34,875 nucleotides of DNA, taken from positions 1 through 34,875 of IMG/VR virus record IMGVR_UViG_3300032296_001410; one strand, given 5' to 3'. The position numbers were made by a program, and so were the translations under genes. The notes beneath the pieces were generated by a model that worked only from the letters and a program-made list of their open reading frames with translations, was not told the DNA's origin and made no database searches. Shown here piece by piece: positions 6,704 to 13,308 of the stretch (positions within the stretch are counted from its first letter, which is position 1; every line of letters starts with the position of its first letter). The DNA is from a virus.

Positions 6704-7579
6704 ATGAAACAAGCAACCACTGTAAAAGTTCCAAGCTATAGATTAAATCCCCCTGTTTTGGAGACCATAACTCCAACCAAAGCCCATACATGGCTAAACA
6801 GAAATACTAGCAACCGAAAACTTAGGGATGGTTGGGTAGAAAAATACGCTTCCGATATGCGAGCGGGTAAGTGGACAGAGTGCATTGTGCCCATTGTGTT
6901 TTACGAGAACGGTGACATTGCAGATGGGCAGCACCGATTGTGGGCGATCATTGAGTCTGATACCCCGCAACGGTTTTTTGTACTACATGGGTTAACTAGA
7001 GAAGCAGGGCTCAACATCGACACGGGTGGCGGTCGCAACCTAGTGGACAACGCTCGTATAAGCGGGCTGAACATGGACATCACCAACGAAATGACTGCAG
7101 CTGCACGAGCACTGGAGTCTGGTAACCGCACGAGCGCGGCAATGTCCAATTCTTCTTTGTTGGCTATTGTTGATAAACATAAAGACGCTTTGAAGTGGGT
7201 GTGCTCGCATGGTCCTCGCGGTAAGGGTTTGCGTAACCAGTGCATTTTGGCGGCGGTTGCTAGGGCGTGGTACCACACAGACGACAAGGAAAGGCTGGCA
7301 CGGTTCTGCCAAGTTGTATCGACTGGCATGATGCAAGACGCTAGCGAATCGGCGGCGGTGGCACTTCGTAATTTGTTTTTGGCGAACCGCAACGTCCATT
7401 TAAATCAGTTATTTAGGGCGAATTTTTTGCTCTCTCAGTCCGCAATCAAGGCATTCATGAAGGGCAATCCGATTACCCGACTCCGTTCCCCGACAGAAGA
7501 GCCGTATCCGCTGACCACGAAGCCGCTCAATGTTGCGCACGCCAAACTTGGTAGGCCCAAAAAACAAAAGGCAACGTAA
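6704..7579 (+). CDS. ParB-like nuclease-fold phage protein (291 aa)
   Basis: The leader is CTAAGGAGAAGTCATG. Residues 20-85 look like a ParB N-terminal/sulfiredoxin-type domain: VEKYASDMRAGKW precedes the motif DGQHRLW (residues 74-80), the signature of the CTP- or ATP-binding pocket of ParB-like proteins. The remaining 200 residues are helical, end in a basic tail (RPKKQKAT) and lack the classical ParB HTH signature that I can see. No ParA-type ATPase is nearby, so plasmid-style partitioning is unlikely; a regulatory or DNA-processing role is more probable. It overlaps the nuclease gene at 7579 (TAATG). Confidence 0.8.
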   Translation: MKQATTVKVPSYRLNPPVLETITPTKAHTWLNRNTSNRKLRDGWVEKYASDMRAGKWTECIVPIVFYENGDIADGQHRLWAIIESDTPQRFFVLHGLTREAGLNIDTGGGRNLVDNARISGLNMDITNEMTAAARALESGNRTSAAMSNSSLLAIVDKHKDALKWVCSHGPRGKGLRNQCILAAVARAWYHTDDKERLARFCQVVSTGMMQDASESAAVALRNLFLANRNVHLNQLFRANFLLSQSAIKAFMKGNPITRLRSPTEEPYPLTTKPLNVAHAKLGRPKKQKAT

Positions 7580-7875
7580 TGGCCACCACCCCAGAGTCCA
7601 AGGTTAAAAAAAAGGTCGTTGACATTCTGAAAGCGGCAGGGGCGTGGTATTGCTTTCCTGTCGCCTCTGGGTATGGCCGGTCGGGGATACCCGATATCTT
7701 GGCGTGTTGGGACGGTGAGTTTGTAGCTATTGAATGTAAGGCCAATGGTGGCCGCACCACGGCACTGCAAGCCCGAGAACTTGAGCGTATCAAGCAAGCT
7801 AATGGCAGGGCGTGGGTGATCGACGAGAGCAAAATAGACGAGCTTCGAGCGTACTTCGAGAACCTCGCTAACTAA
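7579..7875 (+). CDS. VRR-NUC domain nuclease
   Basis: The 98-aa product is a stand-alone VRR-NUC (PD-(D/E)xK) nuclease: Glu-6 in the first helix, the GIPDI motif with Asp-39, then EFVAIECKA with Glu-52 and Lys-54, and Gln-64 (TALQ) in the following helix. Its length is normal for the phage form. Such proteins resemble Holliday-junction and flap-type nucleases and commonly accompany SNF2 helicases and family A polymerases in phages, as here. Its start overlaps the ParB-like gene's stop, so the two are co-translated. Substrate specificity is not visible. Confidence 0.9.
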   Translation: MATTPESKVKKKVVDILKAAGAWYCFPVASGYGRSGIPDILACWDGEFVAIECKANGGRTTALQARELERIKQANGRAWVIDESKIDELRAYFENLAN

Positions 7876-7998
7876 TACCAGCCCCAGCTCCAACCGTAGG
7901 CGCGGCTGCGGTAATCAGCTTGAATGACAGACCTTGGGGCAGCTCATAATTGGAGGTAATTCAGGCACCGCGCACTTTCTAACTTTAAGGAGAATCGT

Positions 7999-8193
7999 AT
8001 GGGAGCATTAGAGATTCCAAAATATGTGCAACAGCTATACGCTTACTTTGGTATACCAACGTCAGAGTGGGGGGAACATTTCACGCAGGACAGAGGGCTG
8101 CGCACTGGCCTTCGTCCAGAAGTAGCAGAGGTGTATTCAATGCTGCACCGTGAGTTACAACAAGCTGGAAAACTTAAAGGAGAAGTGAAATGA
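7999..8193 (+). CDS. small hypothetical protein (64 aa)
   Basis: The gene follows a 123-bp gap (7876-7998) in which I find no hairpin terminator, tRNA or longer reading frame. It has a strong ribosome site (TTTAAGGAGAATCGTATG) and is ATGA-coupled to the next gene. The product is mostly helical (residues 6-20 and 40-64) and could be a helix-turn-helix-like or adaptor protein; no motif settles this. The gap upstream could carry a promoter, but no convincing -35/-10 pair was seen. Confidence 0.65.
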   Translation: MGALEIPKYVQQLYAYFGIPTSEWGEHFTQDRGLRTGLRPEVAEVYSMLHRELQQAGKLKGEVK

Positions 8194-8867
8194 ACGCTGT
8201 TACAGAAAAACATATTAAAGAGTCAACTGTTGTCATCACTCCGCCGCGTTTTGCTACGGTGGAATTAGTTCTCAACGGCACGTCGCCGTTGGTCATTGAA
8301 CGGTTCAGCAAGAAGGCCGAGCTTATGGCCAAGATGCAGGAAGGCAAGAGCGCGGGTAGTAAGAAAACCCGCACTGCGCGGGACTACGAAAAGGAGACAG
8401 AAGAGGCGCGGTATCGTTCTGATGAAGGCTGGGAGGGCATGAACGCTGCTGCGTTTCGTGCAGGGATGATTAGCGCGTGCCGCTTGGTCGGATTCAAAAT
8501 GACACTGGCTAAACTGTCTTGCTTTATTGAGGCAGATGGGTGGGATGCTATTGATTCGTTACCGTTGATTCGTATTTACGGGGCAAGCAATCAATACTCA
8601 GCGCATACGCGTAATGCTACCGGGGTTGTCGATGTGCGCGTGCGTCCCATGTATAAAAAGTGGGCTGCGAAGTTGCGCGTCAAATACGACCAAGACCAAT
8701 TCAGCACTCAAGACATCTTTAATCTGATCTCAAGGGTCGGAGCGCAGGTTGGCATTGGCGCGGGTCGTCCGGATAGCAAAGCATCTGCGGGGATGGGTTT
8801 TGGTACGTTTGAAATTGTAGACGATGAAAGGAGAGAGCACATCAAAAAGCAGTTTGGTATTGAGTAG
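8190..8867 (+). CDS. conserved phage protein (225 aa)
   Basis: Leader AAAGGAGAAGTGAAATG, start within the previous stop. The sequence has three recognisable blocks: an early strand plus GTSPLVIERFSKKA (residues 30-43), a Lys/Arg-rich helix (residues 51-68), and MISACRLVGFKMTLAKLSCF (residues 93-112), ending with RPDSKASAGMGFGTFEI. I recognise this as a family widespread in environmental siphophages and podophages, located near recombination genes and without a proven function. Its neighbours (VRR-NUC nuclease, SNF2 helicase) suggest DNA metabolism. The unusual 5-bp-rhythm tract begins immediately after its stop. Confidence 0.8.
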   Translation: MNAVTEKHIKESTVVITPPRFATVELVLNGTSPLVIERFSKKAELMAKMQEGKSAGSKKTRTARDYEKETEEARYRSDEGWEGMNAAAFRAGMISACRLVGFKMTLAKLSCFIEADGWDAIDSLPLIRIYGASNQYSAHTRNATGVVDVRVRPMYKKWAAKLRVKYDQDQFSTQDIFNLISRVGAQVGIGAGRPDSKASAGMGFGTFEIVDDERREHIKKQFGIE

Positions 8868-8869
8868 TA

Positions 8870-9125
8870 CGGCAGGCCTGTAAGGGCTAGGTAAGGCCAG
8901 GTGGGGTCGGGTAAGTCACGGCAGGTAAGGTTGGGAGTGGCTAGGCCGGGTTTGGTAATACATGATTGGGTATGTCAAGTCACGGCAGGTAAGGCCCGGT
9001 GCAGTGGGGCTAGGCAGGACCCGGTATGTCAGGGTTCGGTATGTCGAGGTGAGGCAGGTTTGGCATGTAGCGGTTGGGCGCAGTAGGGCGCGGTATGGCT
9101 CGGTACGGTAACTCACGGCAGGCAT
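8870..9125 (+). repeat. non-coding tract with degenerate 5-bp (GGNNN) periodicity
   Basis: The gap 8868-9142 is the longest without a gene in the window. Read in steps of five it resolves into units such as GGTAA, GGCCA, GGTGG, GGTCG, GGCAG, GGTAT, with GG recurring about every five bases and occasional 1-bp slips. Three longer copies stand out: TCACGGCAGGTAAGG at 8916 and 8980 and TCACGGCAGG at 9113. The + strand is rich in G with few CC pairs, so the strands are strongly asymmetric. Open frames across it (for instance 8901-9086) have low-complexity products and no ribosome site, so I treat it as non-coding. Confidence 0.85.
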
Positions 9126-9142
9126 TTACAAAGGAGAAGATA

Positions 9143-9604
9143 ATGAATGAAGAACGTAAATTTTTAGAGCGCATGGCAACAAAAAACGGCGGGCTGCTGC
9201 TTGTAGACGATGTTTTAGCGGCAGCAAAAGACAAGCGTTGTGTATTGCACAAGCACTTTGAATGGGACGACACAGAAGCGGCGCGGCAGTACCGCCGCGA
9301 ACAGGCACGAAATCTTATACAAAAGTGCCGTGTTCAAATTGCTACAGCCCCTGATGTGTCAATCCGCGCATTTGTGTCGTTGCAAAGTGACCAAATATCA
9401 GGGGGCGGTTATCGCATGACTGCGACAGTATTGGATGACGCAGAGCTGAAAGCGCAGTTGTTGGGGGATATTCGGTTGACAATAGAGCGCTGGAGCCGGA
9501 AGCTGTATTTATTGGACTCAAATATTGTCGGCCTAATTCAACAGCTGGAAGTTAGTATTCAAGACGAGCAAAACCATGCCGAAAAGGGGAGAGCCGCCGC
9601 ATGA
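9143..9604 (+). CDS. conserved hypothetical phage protein (153 aa)
   Basis: I place the start at 9143, where AAAGGAGAAGATAATG gives a strong ribosome site; the same frame is open further upstream but only through the repeat tract. The N-terminal 70 residues contain HKHFEWDDTEAARQYRREQA, a pattern I recognise from phage proteins near recombinases and replication genes. The middle is beta-like (VSIRAFVSLQSDQISGGGYR), and the C-terminal part is helical. Function unknown. ATGA overlap with the next gene. Confidence 0.75.
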   Translation: MNEERKFLERMATKNGGLLLVDDVLAAAKDKRCVLHKHFEWDDTEAARQYRREQARNLIQKCRVQIATAPDVSIRAFVSLQSDQISGGGYRMTATVLDDAELKAQLLGDIRLTIERWSRKLYLLDSNIVGLIQQLEVSIQDEQNHAEKGRAAA

Positions 9605-9831
9605 AACCTTACTTTATCGACGGGCCGGTGCTGATCAAGCGCATGGCTGTGGTGCTGGTCGCTGGGTTGTTTGTTGGTGCAGCAGCGGCAGCGGTTGGAT
9701 ATAGAACCAAAGAAGTAGAACCCGCCGCGCAGAAGGTAGCCTTGGCTGTATGCCCGATGCCCCAGACTGAAGGGGAGATGACGATATACGTTGTTGAGAA
9801 TGGCGCAATCAAATGCTGGAGGTGGAAATGA
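9601..9831 (+). CDS. small membrane-anchored protein (76 aa)
   Basis: Residues 12-34 (KRMAVVLVAGLFVGAAAAAV and flanks) form one hydrophobic helix preceded by Lys-13/Arg-14, so the protein is an N-terminal signal anchor or an uncleaved signal with about 45 residues outside. The outer part has two cysteines (Cys-51, Cys-72) that could form a disulfide. Start and stop both overlap neighbours (ATGA). Phage proteins of this type may act in the envelope, for example in lysis or exclusion; there is no direct evidence of either. Confidence 0.65.
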   Translation: MKPYFIDGPVLIKRMAVVLVAGLFVGAAAAAVGYRTKEVEPAAQKVALAVCPMPQTEGEMTIYVVENGAIKCWRWK

Positions 9832-9920
9832 CCGACACGAAGCCGACTCCGAGAACGGATGAGCGTTGCAAGCAAATACACGAAGATGCGCTTGGTCTTG
9901 AAATAGGAGTGTTTAAATGA
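9828..9920 (+). CDS. very small hypothetical protein (30 aa)
   Basis: This frame starts at the ATG that overlaps the previous stop, behind GGAGGTGGAAATG, and its own stop overlaps the next start, so it fills the gap between two coupled genes exactly. The product is polar and charged (MTDTKPTPRTDERCKQIHED) with no hydrophobic segment. The coupling on both sides and the ribosome site are the evidence; there is no family. It could be a coupling peptide rather than a functional protein. Confidence 0.55.
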   Translation: MTDTKPTPRTDERCKQIHEDALGLEIGVFK

Positions 9921-10123
9921 AGATGTTCATGAAGTCGTATTTCGAGAAGGAAGCGCGTGAAGTGAAGCCTCCGCTGGAGTACGAGGCTATCTGCATTTCA
10001 TGCGCTGGCAAGTTAGGCGGCAAGGTGGATCGCTGGCTGAAGTCGAAGTGGGCCAGCGCCAATTGCGATGTGTGTGGTCACAAGACTGAAGTAACTAACC
10101 CTAAAGAATACGTTTGGAGATAA
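9917..10123 (+). CDS. small zinc-ribbon protein (68 aa)
   Basis: Start at 9917 with AATAGGAGTGTTTAAATG. CISC (near residue 27) and CDVCG (near residue 50) form two Cys-x2-Cys knuckles 20 residues apart, spaced by a basic segment KLGGKVDRWLKSKWASAN. This is a zinc ribbon of the kind found in small transcription- or replication-associated proteins. The first 20 residues are basic and acidic in alternation. No specific partner can be inferred. It is part of the ATGA-coupled chain 9143-10123. Confidence 0.7.
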   Translation: MKMFMKSYFEKEAREVKPPLEYEAICISCAGKLGGKVDRWLKSKWASANCDVCGHKTEVTNPKEYVWR

Positions 10124-10125
10124 TC

Positions 10126-10443
10126 ATGGAAATTATTAAAATTATTGCTGTCGCTGTTGTTTTTGCCGTTGCTATTTGGGTTTTATATACGCTGGTTAAA
10201 ATGTCTGACGAAGCGAAGGAGAAGCGTAACGATGAAGCACCCTACAAAGTTGAACCCCCAAAATCTACCGAGCAGATGGCCGTTTCCGACACTTGGGAAA
10301 CCGTACCCCCCGCTGATCACTTCGAGCCCTACTGCAAGCCCAAGCGTAAATACACCAAGCGCAGCAAGTACTGGAGCAGCCCCAAAGTCAAAACCAAAAT
10401 GTCCAAAGCCCGTAAAGCGCGTAAGCCCAGTAAATCTAAATGA
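10126..10443 (+). CDS. membrane protein with basic cytoplasmic tail (105 aa)
   Basis: The start is the ATG at 10126 behind TTGGAGATAATC; a TTG 12 bases upstream is in frame but lies over the previous gene's end and has no site of its own. Residues 2-27 (IIKIIAVAVVFAVAIWVLYT) are a single membrane helix. The tail is proline-rich in the middle and ends in a dense Lys/Arg/Ser stretch (KTKMSKARKARKPSKSK), typical of nucleic-acid or acidic-membrane contact. The topology would place the basic tail in the cytoplasm. Function unknown. Confidence 0.7.
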   Translation: MEIIKIIAVAVVFAVAIWVLYTLVKMSDEAKEKRNDEAPYKVEPPKSTEQMAVSDTWETVPPADHFEPYCKPKRKYTKRSKYWSSPKVKTKMSKARKARKPSKSK

Positions 10444-10461
10444 CATCGAGGAGGCCCCGCT

Positions 10462-10650
10462 ATGAGACAGGACAAGCGAGACGAAGCTGTGGCGTATCTG
10501 CGTAGCCGCAAGAAGTACAGCGTTGACCCCGGCTGTAAGTTCGTACCAACGAGCGCCGCGCACACTGATGTGGCTGAGACCATCCGCAAGTATCGTATGG
10601 AGGTAGAGGACGTGTCACCCGTGCAACTGGTGAAGGGTAAGAAGAGATGA
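10462..10650 (+). CDS. small conserved phage protein (62 aa)
   Basis: The ribosome site is GAGGAGGCCCCGCTATG. The product MRQDKRDEAVAYLRSRKKYS continues with VDPGCKFVPTSAAHTDVAETI, a pattern I associate with small hypothetical proteins of tailed phages with betaproteobacterial hosts. It is basic at both ends and has a single Cys. No known function. It is ATGA-coupled to the zinc-ribbon gene that follows. Confidence 0.65.
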   Translation: MRQDKRDEAVAYLRSRKKYSVDPGCKFVPTSAAHTDVAETIRKYRMEVEDVSPVQLVKGKKR

Positions 10651-10928
10651 AATGCAGTTGCGGTGGAGGAACCCGCGTCGTTGATCGGCGTGAGGAATAC
10701 AGGCGGCGGGAGTGCCTTGTGTGTGGCAAGCGGTTCTCCACCATGGAGATTGTCGTGAACAGAGCCAAGGCTAAGACAGAAGCGCCGAAAAAGCGTCGAG
10801 TACGGGCCACAGCAGCGACGCCAATGGCTAAAAACACCCGAGAGCAAGTCACCAAAAACGCCAGCGCCAGACGCCGGTTGGAGGATATGCGGGACAGCAT
10901 GGACGGGGAGTATGACTATGAGTATTGA
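10647..10928 (+). CDS. NrdR-like zinc-ribbon protein (93 aa)
   Basis: Residues 3-35 are a zinc ribbon of the NrdR/transcription-factor type: CSCGG, then RVVDRREEYRRRECLVCGKR and FSTMEIV, which is the beginning of bacterial NrdR (two Cys-containing knuckles around a basic loop). The ATP-cone domain of true NrdR is absent; instead there is a basic, proline-poor tail and an acidic C terminus (DGEYDYEY). It is therefore unlikely to be an intact NrdR and may be a DNA-binding adaptor. The promoter-like sequence for the HNH gene overlaps its last codons. Confidence 0.75.
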   Translation: MKCSCGGGTRVVDRREEYRRRECLVCGKRFSTMEIVVNRAKAKTEAPKKRRVRATAATPMAKNTREQVTKNASARRRLEDMRDSMDGEYDYEY

Positions 10929-10954
10929 CTGTAGTTAGTTAGACATAGTATGCT
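10925..10954 (+). promoter_or_regulatory. sigma70-like promoter before the HNH gene
   Basis: TTGACT (10925-10930), 18 bases, then TATGCT (10949-10954) matches the sigma70 consensus in 5 of 6 and 4 of 6 positions. A start 7 bases after the -10 box falls on the A of the HNH start codon at 10961, so the transcript would be leaderless or nearly so. This agrees with the absence of a Shine-Dalgarno sequence there, which is exceptional in this window. Confidence 0.45.
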
Positions 10955-10960
10955 TGTTGC

Positions 10961-11467
10961 ATGAGCGCAAAAAACACACCAAGAACTTTTTGGTCTCGAG
11001 TAGATAGAGGAGACCCCGGCAGCTGCTGGAATTGGTTGGGAGCCCAGACCAGCAGCGGGTACGGCAATCTTACATGGCACGGGCAGCATGTTCAGGCTCA
11101 CCGAGTGGCGTATTTTCTGCATCACGGCGGCATTGGGTTGCATACAAATTTCCGACAGATAGGAGTGGCAAGACGGTACCGCCGGTTCGTTTTGCATAGA
11201 TGCGACAACCGGTTGTGTTGTAACCCCGGGCATTTGTTTTTGGGCTCTATGCGGGCGAACCAACTCGATGCGTATGCCAAGGGGAGAAAAACACAACCGC
11301 AGAGCCAGCATGTAAATGCCAAGCTCACCGCGACCCAAGTTACTGAGATACGGCAGCTTTATGATGCCGGGGAAATGCACCAAATACCTTTGGCCAGAGC
11401 ATACGGCGTATCTCAGCGGGTCATCAGTCTTATTGTCAGACGAGAGTCATACAAGGATATCAAATGA
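10961..11467 (+). CDS. HNH homing-type endonuclease
   Basis: The 168-aa product has the HNH_3 signature typical of free-standing homing endonucleases: VLHRCDNRLCCNPGHLFLGS with His-79, Cys-81, Cys-86, Asn-88 and His-91, followed by the usual NQLDAYAKGRK helix. Residues 119-160 form a helix-turn-helix-like DNA-binding tail (LARAYGVSQRVISLIVR). The N-terminal CWNW and the aromatic segment are typical of the family. No ribosome site precedes the ATG, and a promoter-like sequence does. It sits directly before the DNA polymerase gene and overlaps it by ATGA, a favoured site for such elements. Confidence 0.88.
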   Translation: MSAKNTPRTFWSRVDRGDPGSCWNWLGAQTSSGYGNLTWHGQHVQAHRVAYFLHHGGIGLHTNFRQIGVARRYRRFVLHRCDNRLCCNPGHLFLGSMRANQLDAYAKGRKTQPQSQHVNAKLTATQVTEIRQLYDAGEMHQIPLARAYGVSQRVISLIVRRESYKDIK

Positions 11468-13275
11468 TAGATTTAATTACTTTGGACATGGAGACCTACT
11501 ATGACAAAGCATACAGCCTGTCAAAGATAAGCACCGAAGCCTACATCCGGGACGATCAATTCGAGGTCATCGGGGTCGCAGTTAAGGTCAACGACAACGA
11601 AACGCAGTGGTTCAGTGGCACCCATGAGGAGACTGCTGCGTGGTTGGGGCAGTTTGATTGGGGTAATGCGATGCTGTTGGCGCACAACTGCGCCTTTGAC
11701 GCGGCCATACTGAGCTGGCAATTCGGTATTCACCCCAAGGTGTTGGCGGATACGATGTCGATGGGTAACGCGGTGGGGAGCGGCGCGGGTAGTGTGTCGT
11801 TGGCTGCGTTGTCCGAGCGATATGGTCTGGGCAAGAAGGGCAATGAGGTGGTCAACGCGCTTGGCAAGCGCCGAGCAGACTTCACCCCTGACGAGCTGGC
11901 ACGCTATGCCGAGTATTGCATCAACGACGTCAATCTGTGCTACCTGCTGTTCCAGATCATGCTGGCGAATGAGTTCCCCAAGGCCGAGTTGAAGCTCATT
12001 GACATGACGCTGCGGATGTTCACGGAGCCCGTGTTTGAGCTTGACCTGCCCCTGCTGGAGAACCATCTGGCCAAGCTACGTGAGAAGAAGCAGAAGCTGC
12101 TGGACTCGGTGGGGCTCGACCGCAAAGCGCTGATGTCCAACCAGCAGTTTGCAGAGCTGTTGGAGGCGTGTGGTGTTGAGCCGCCAATGAAAGTGAGCCC
12201 TGCAACTAGCAAGCAAACCTTCGCCTTTGCCAAGACCGACGAGGAGTTCAAGGCCCTGTTGGAGCACCCCGACCTGCGGGTGCAGACGTTGGTGGCGGCG
12301 CGGTTGGGGGTCAAGTCTACGATCGAGGAGACCCGCACTGAGAGGCTGGTGGAGATCGCCAAGCGGGGCAAGCTGCCGGTGCCACTGAAGTATTGCGGGG
12401 CCAAGACCAAGCGCTGGTCGGGTGAGGGTGGGGGCATCAACATGCAGAATCTGCCGCGCACATCGGTCATCAAGGAGGCAATCCGGGCCCCGGCGGGGCA
12501 CTCAGTGGTCGGCGTAGACCTGTCCAACATCGAGCTGCGGGTTGGCCTGTGGTTCGGGGGAATGCTCGACAAGCTCGACCAGCTGCGCAACGGGCTGGAC
12601 CTCTACAAAGACTTTGCCTCGCTGGTGTTCGGGGTGCCCTATAACGATGTGAACAAGGATCAACGCTTCATCGGTAAAACATCCCAGCTAAGTTTGATTT
12701 ACGGTGTCGGTGCAGCCAAGCTGCGGATGGCTATTAAGACTGGGTCTCGCACGGACATCGGGGAGGCGGAAGCTACGCGGATCGTGGCGCTGTATCGTAG
12801 TCAATATCATGGCGTGGTGCAGGCGTGGGACAGGGGCGAGGCGGTGCTGCGGGCCATTCGGGACGACCGGTATATGGACTTCGGGCCCATTCAGGTTCAC
12901 GGTCAGCAGGGGTTGTTCCTGCCGTGTGGGTTGTATATGCAGTTTCCCGAGCTGCAACTGGCATCAACAAGTGGGTGGAAGTACAAAACCCGGTTTGGCT
13001 GGGAACACATCTATGGAGCCAAGGTGTTTCAGGGCTCTATTCAGGCGCTGGCTCGCTGCGTGACCGGGGATGGGATGCTCCGGGCGCAGAAGTCAATGCC
13101 CCACATCCGAACGGCTTTAACTATCCATGACGCAGACTACATGATTGCCCCCACATTGATGGCTGAGGCTGTGCAGGAACAGTTGATAAAGGACCTGTGT
13201 GTGCCGCCGCCATGGGCCCCGGACCTGCCACTTGCCGCTGAGGGTGGGTTTGGCCAGACTCTTGCGGAGTGCTAA
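11464..13275 (+). CDS. family A DNA polymerase with 3'-5' exonuclease
   Basis: The 603-aa product has an exonuclease half with motifs LDMETYY (Asp-8, Glu-10), LAHNCAFD (Asp-79) and YCINDV (Tyr-151, Asp-155), all intact, so proofreading is expected. The polymerase half has motif A GVDLSNIELR (Asp-352), motif B RFIGKTSQLSLIYG (Arg-401, Lys-405, Tyr-413) and motif C TIHDAD (His-555, Asp-556). Two substitutions matter: the residue equal to Pol I Phe-762 is Leu-409, and the Glu that follows the motif C Asp is Ala. The size is typical of phage PolA. The start overlaps the HNH gene (ATGA). This is the replicative polymerase. Confidence 0.95.
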   Translation: MIDLITLDMETYYDKAYSLSKISTEAYIRDDQFEVIGVAVKVNDNETQWFSGTHEETAAWLGQFDWGNAMLLAHNCAFDAAILSWQFGIHPKVLADTMSMGNAVGSGAGSVSLAALSERYGLGKKGNEVVNALGKRRADFTPDELARYAEYCINDVNLCYLLFQIMLANEFPKAELKLIDMTLRMFTEPVFELDLPLLENHLAKLREKKQKLLDSVGLDRKALMSNQQFAELLEACGVEPPMKVSPATSKQTFAFAKTDEEFKALLEHPDLRVQTLVAARLGVKSTIEETRTERLVEIAKRGKLPVPLKYCGAKTKRWSGEGGGINMQNLPRTSVIKEAIRAPAGHSVVGVDLSNIELRVGLWFGGMLDKLDQLRNGLDLYKDFASLVFGVPYNDVNKDQRFIGKTSQLSLIYGVGAAKLRMAIKTGSRTDIGEAEATRIVALYRSQYHGVVQAWDRGEAVLRAIRDDRYMDFGPIQVHGQQGLFLPCGLYMQFPELQLASTSGWKYKTRFGWEHIYGAKVFQGSIQALARCVTGDGMLRAQKSMPHIRTALTIHDADYMIAPTLMAEAVQEQLIKDLCVPPPWAPDLPLAAEGGFGQTLAEC

Positions 13276-13308
13276 TATCACAGGCACCCACAACTACGAG
13301 AGTCTTTT

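Noticed and set aside
6704-7579. A plasmid-type partition system
   Set aside because: Only the ParB-like half is present; no ParA ATPase and no parS-like array were found nearby.
8901-9086. A 61-codon + strand frame and longer - strand frames across the 5-bp-rhythm tract
   Set aside because: They have no ribosome site, consist of low-complexity residues dictated by the repeat, and both strands and several frames are open for the same reason.
10647-10928. A true NrdR transcriptional repressor
   Set aside because: Only the zinc-ribbon part is present; the ATP-cone domain needed for NrdR function is missing.
11940-12590. A 216-codon - strand frame opposite the polymerase gene
   Set aside because: It is antisense to the conserved polymerase coding sequence, with no ribosome site or known motif.
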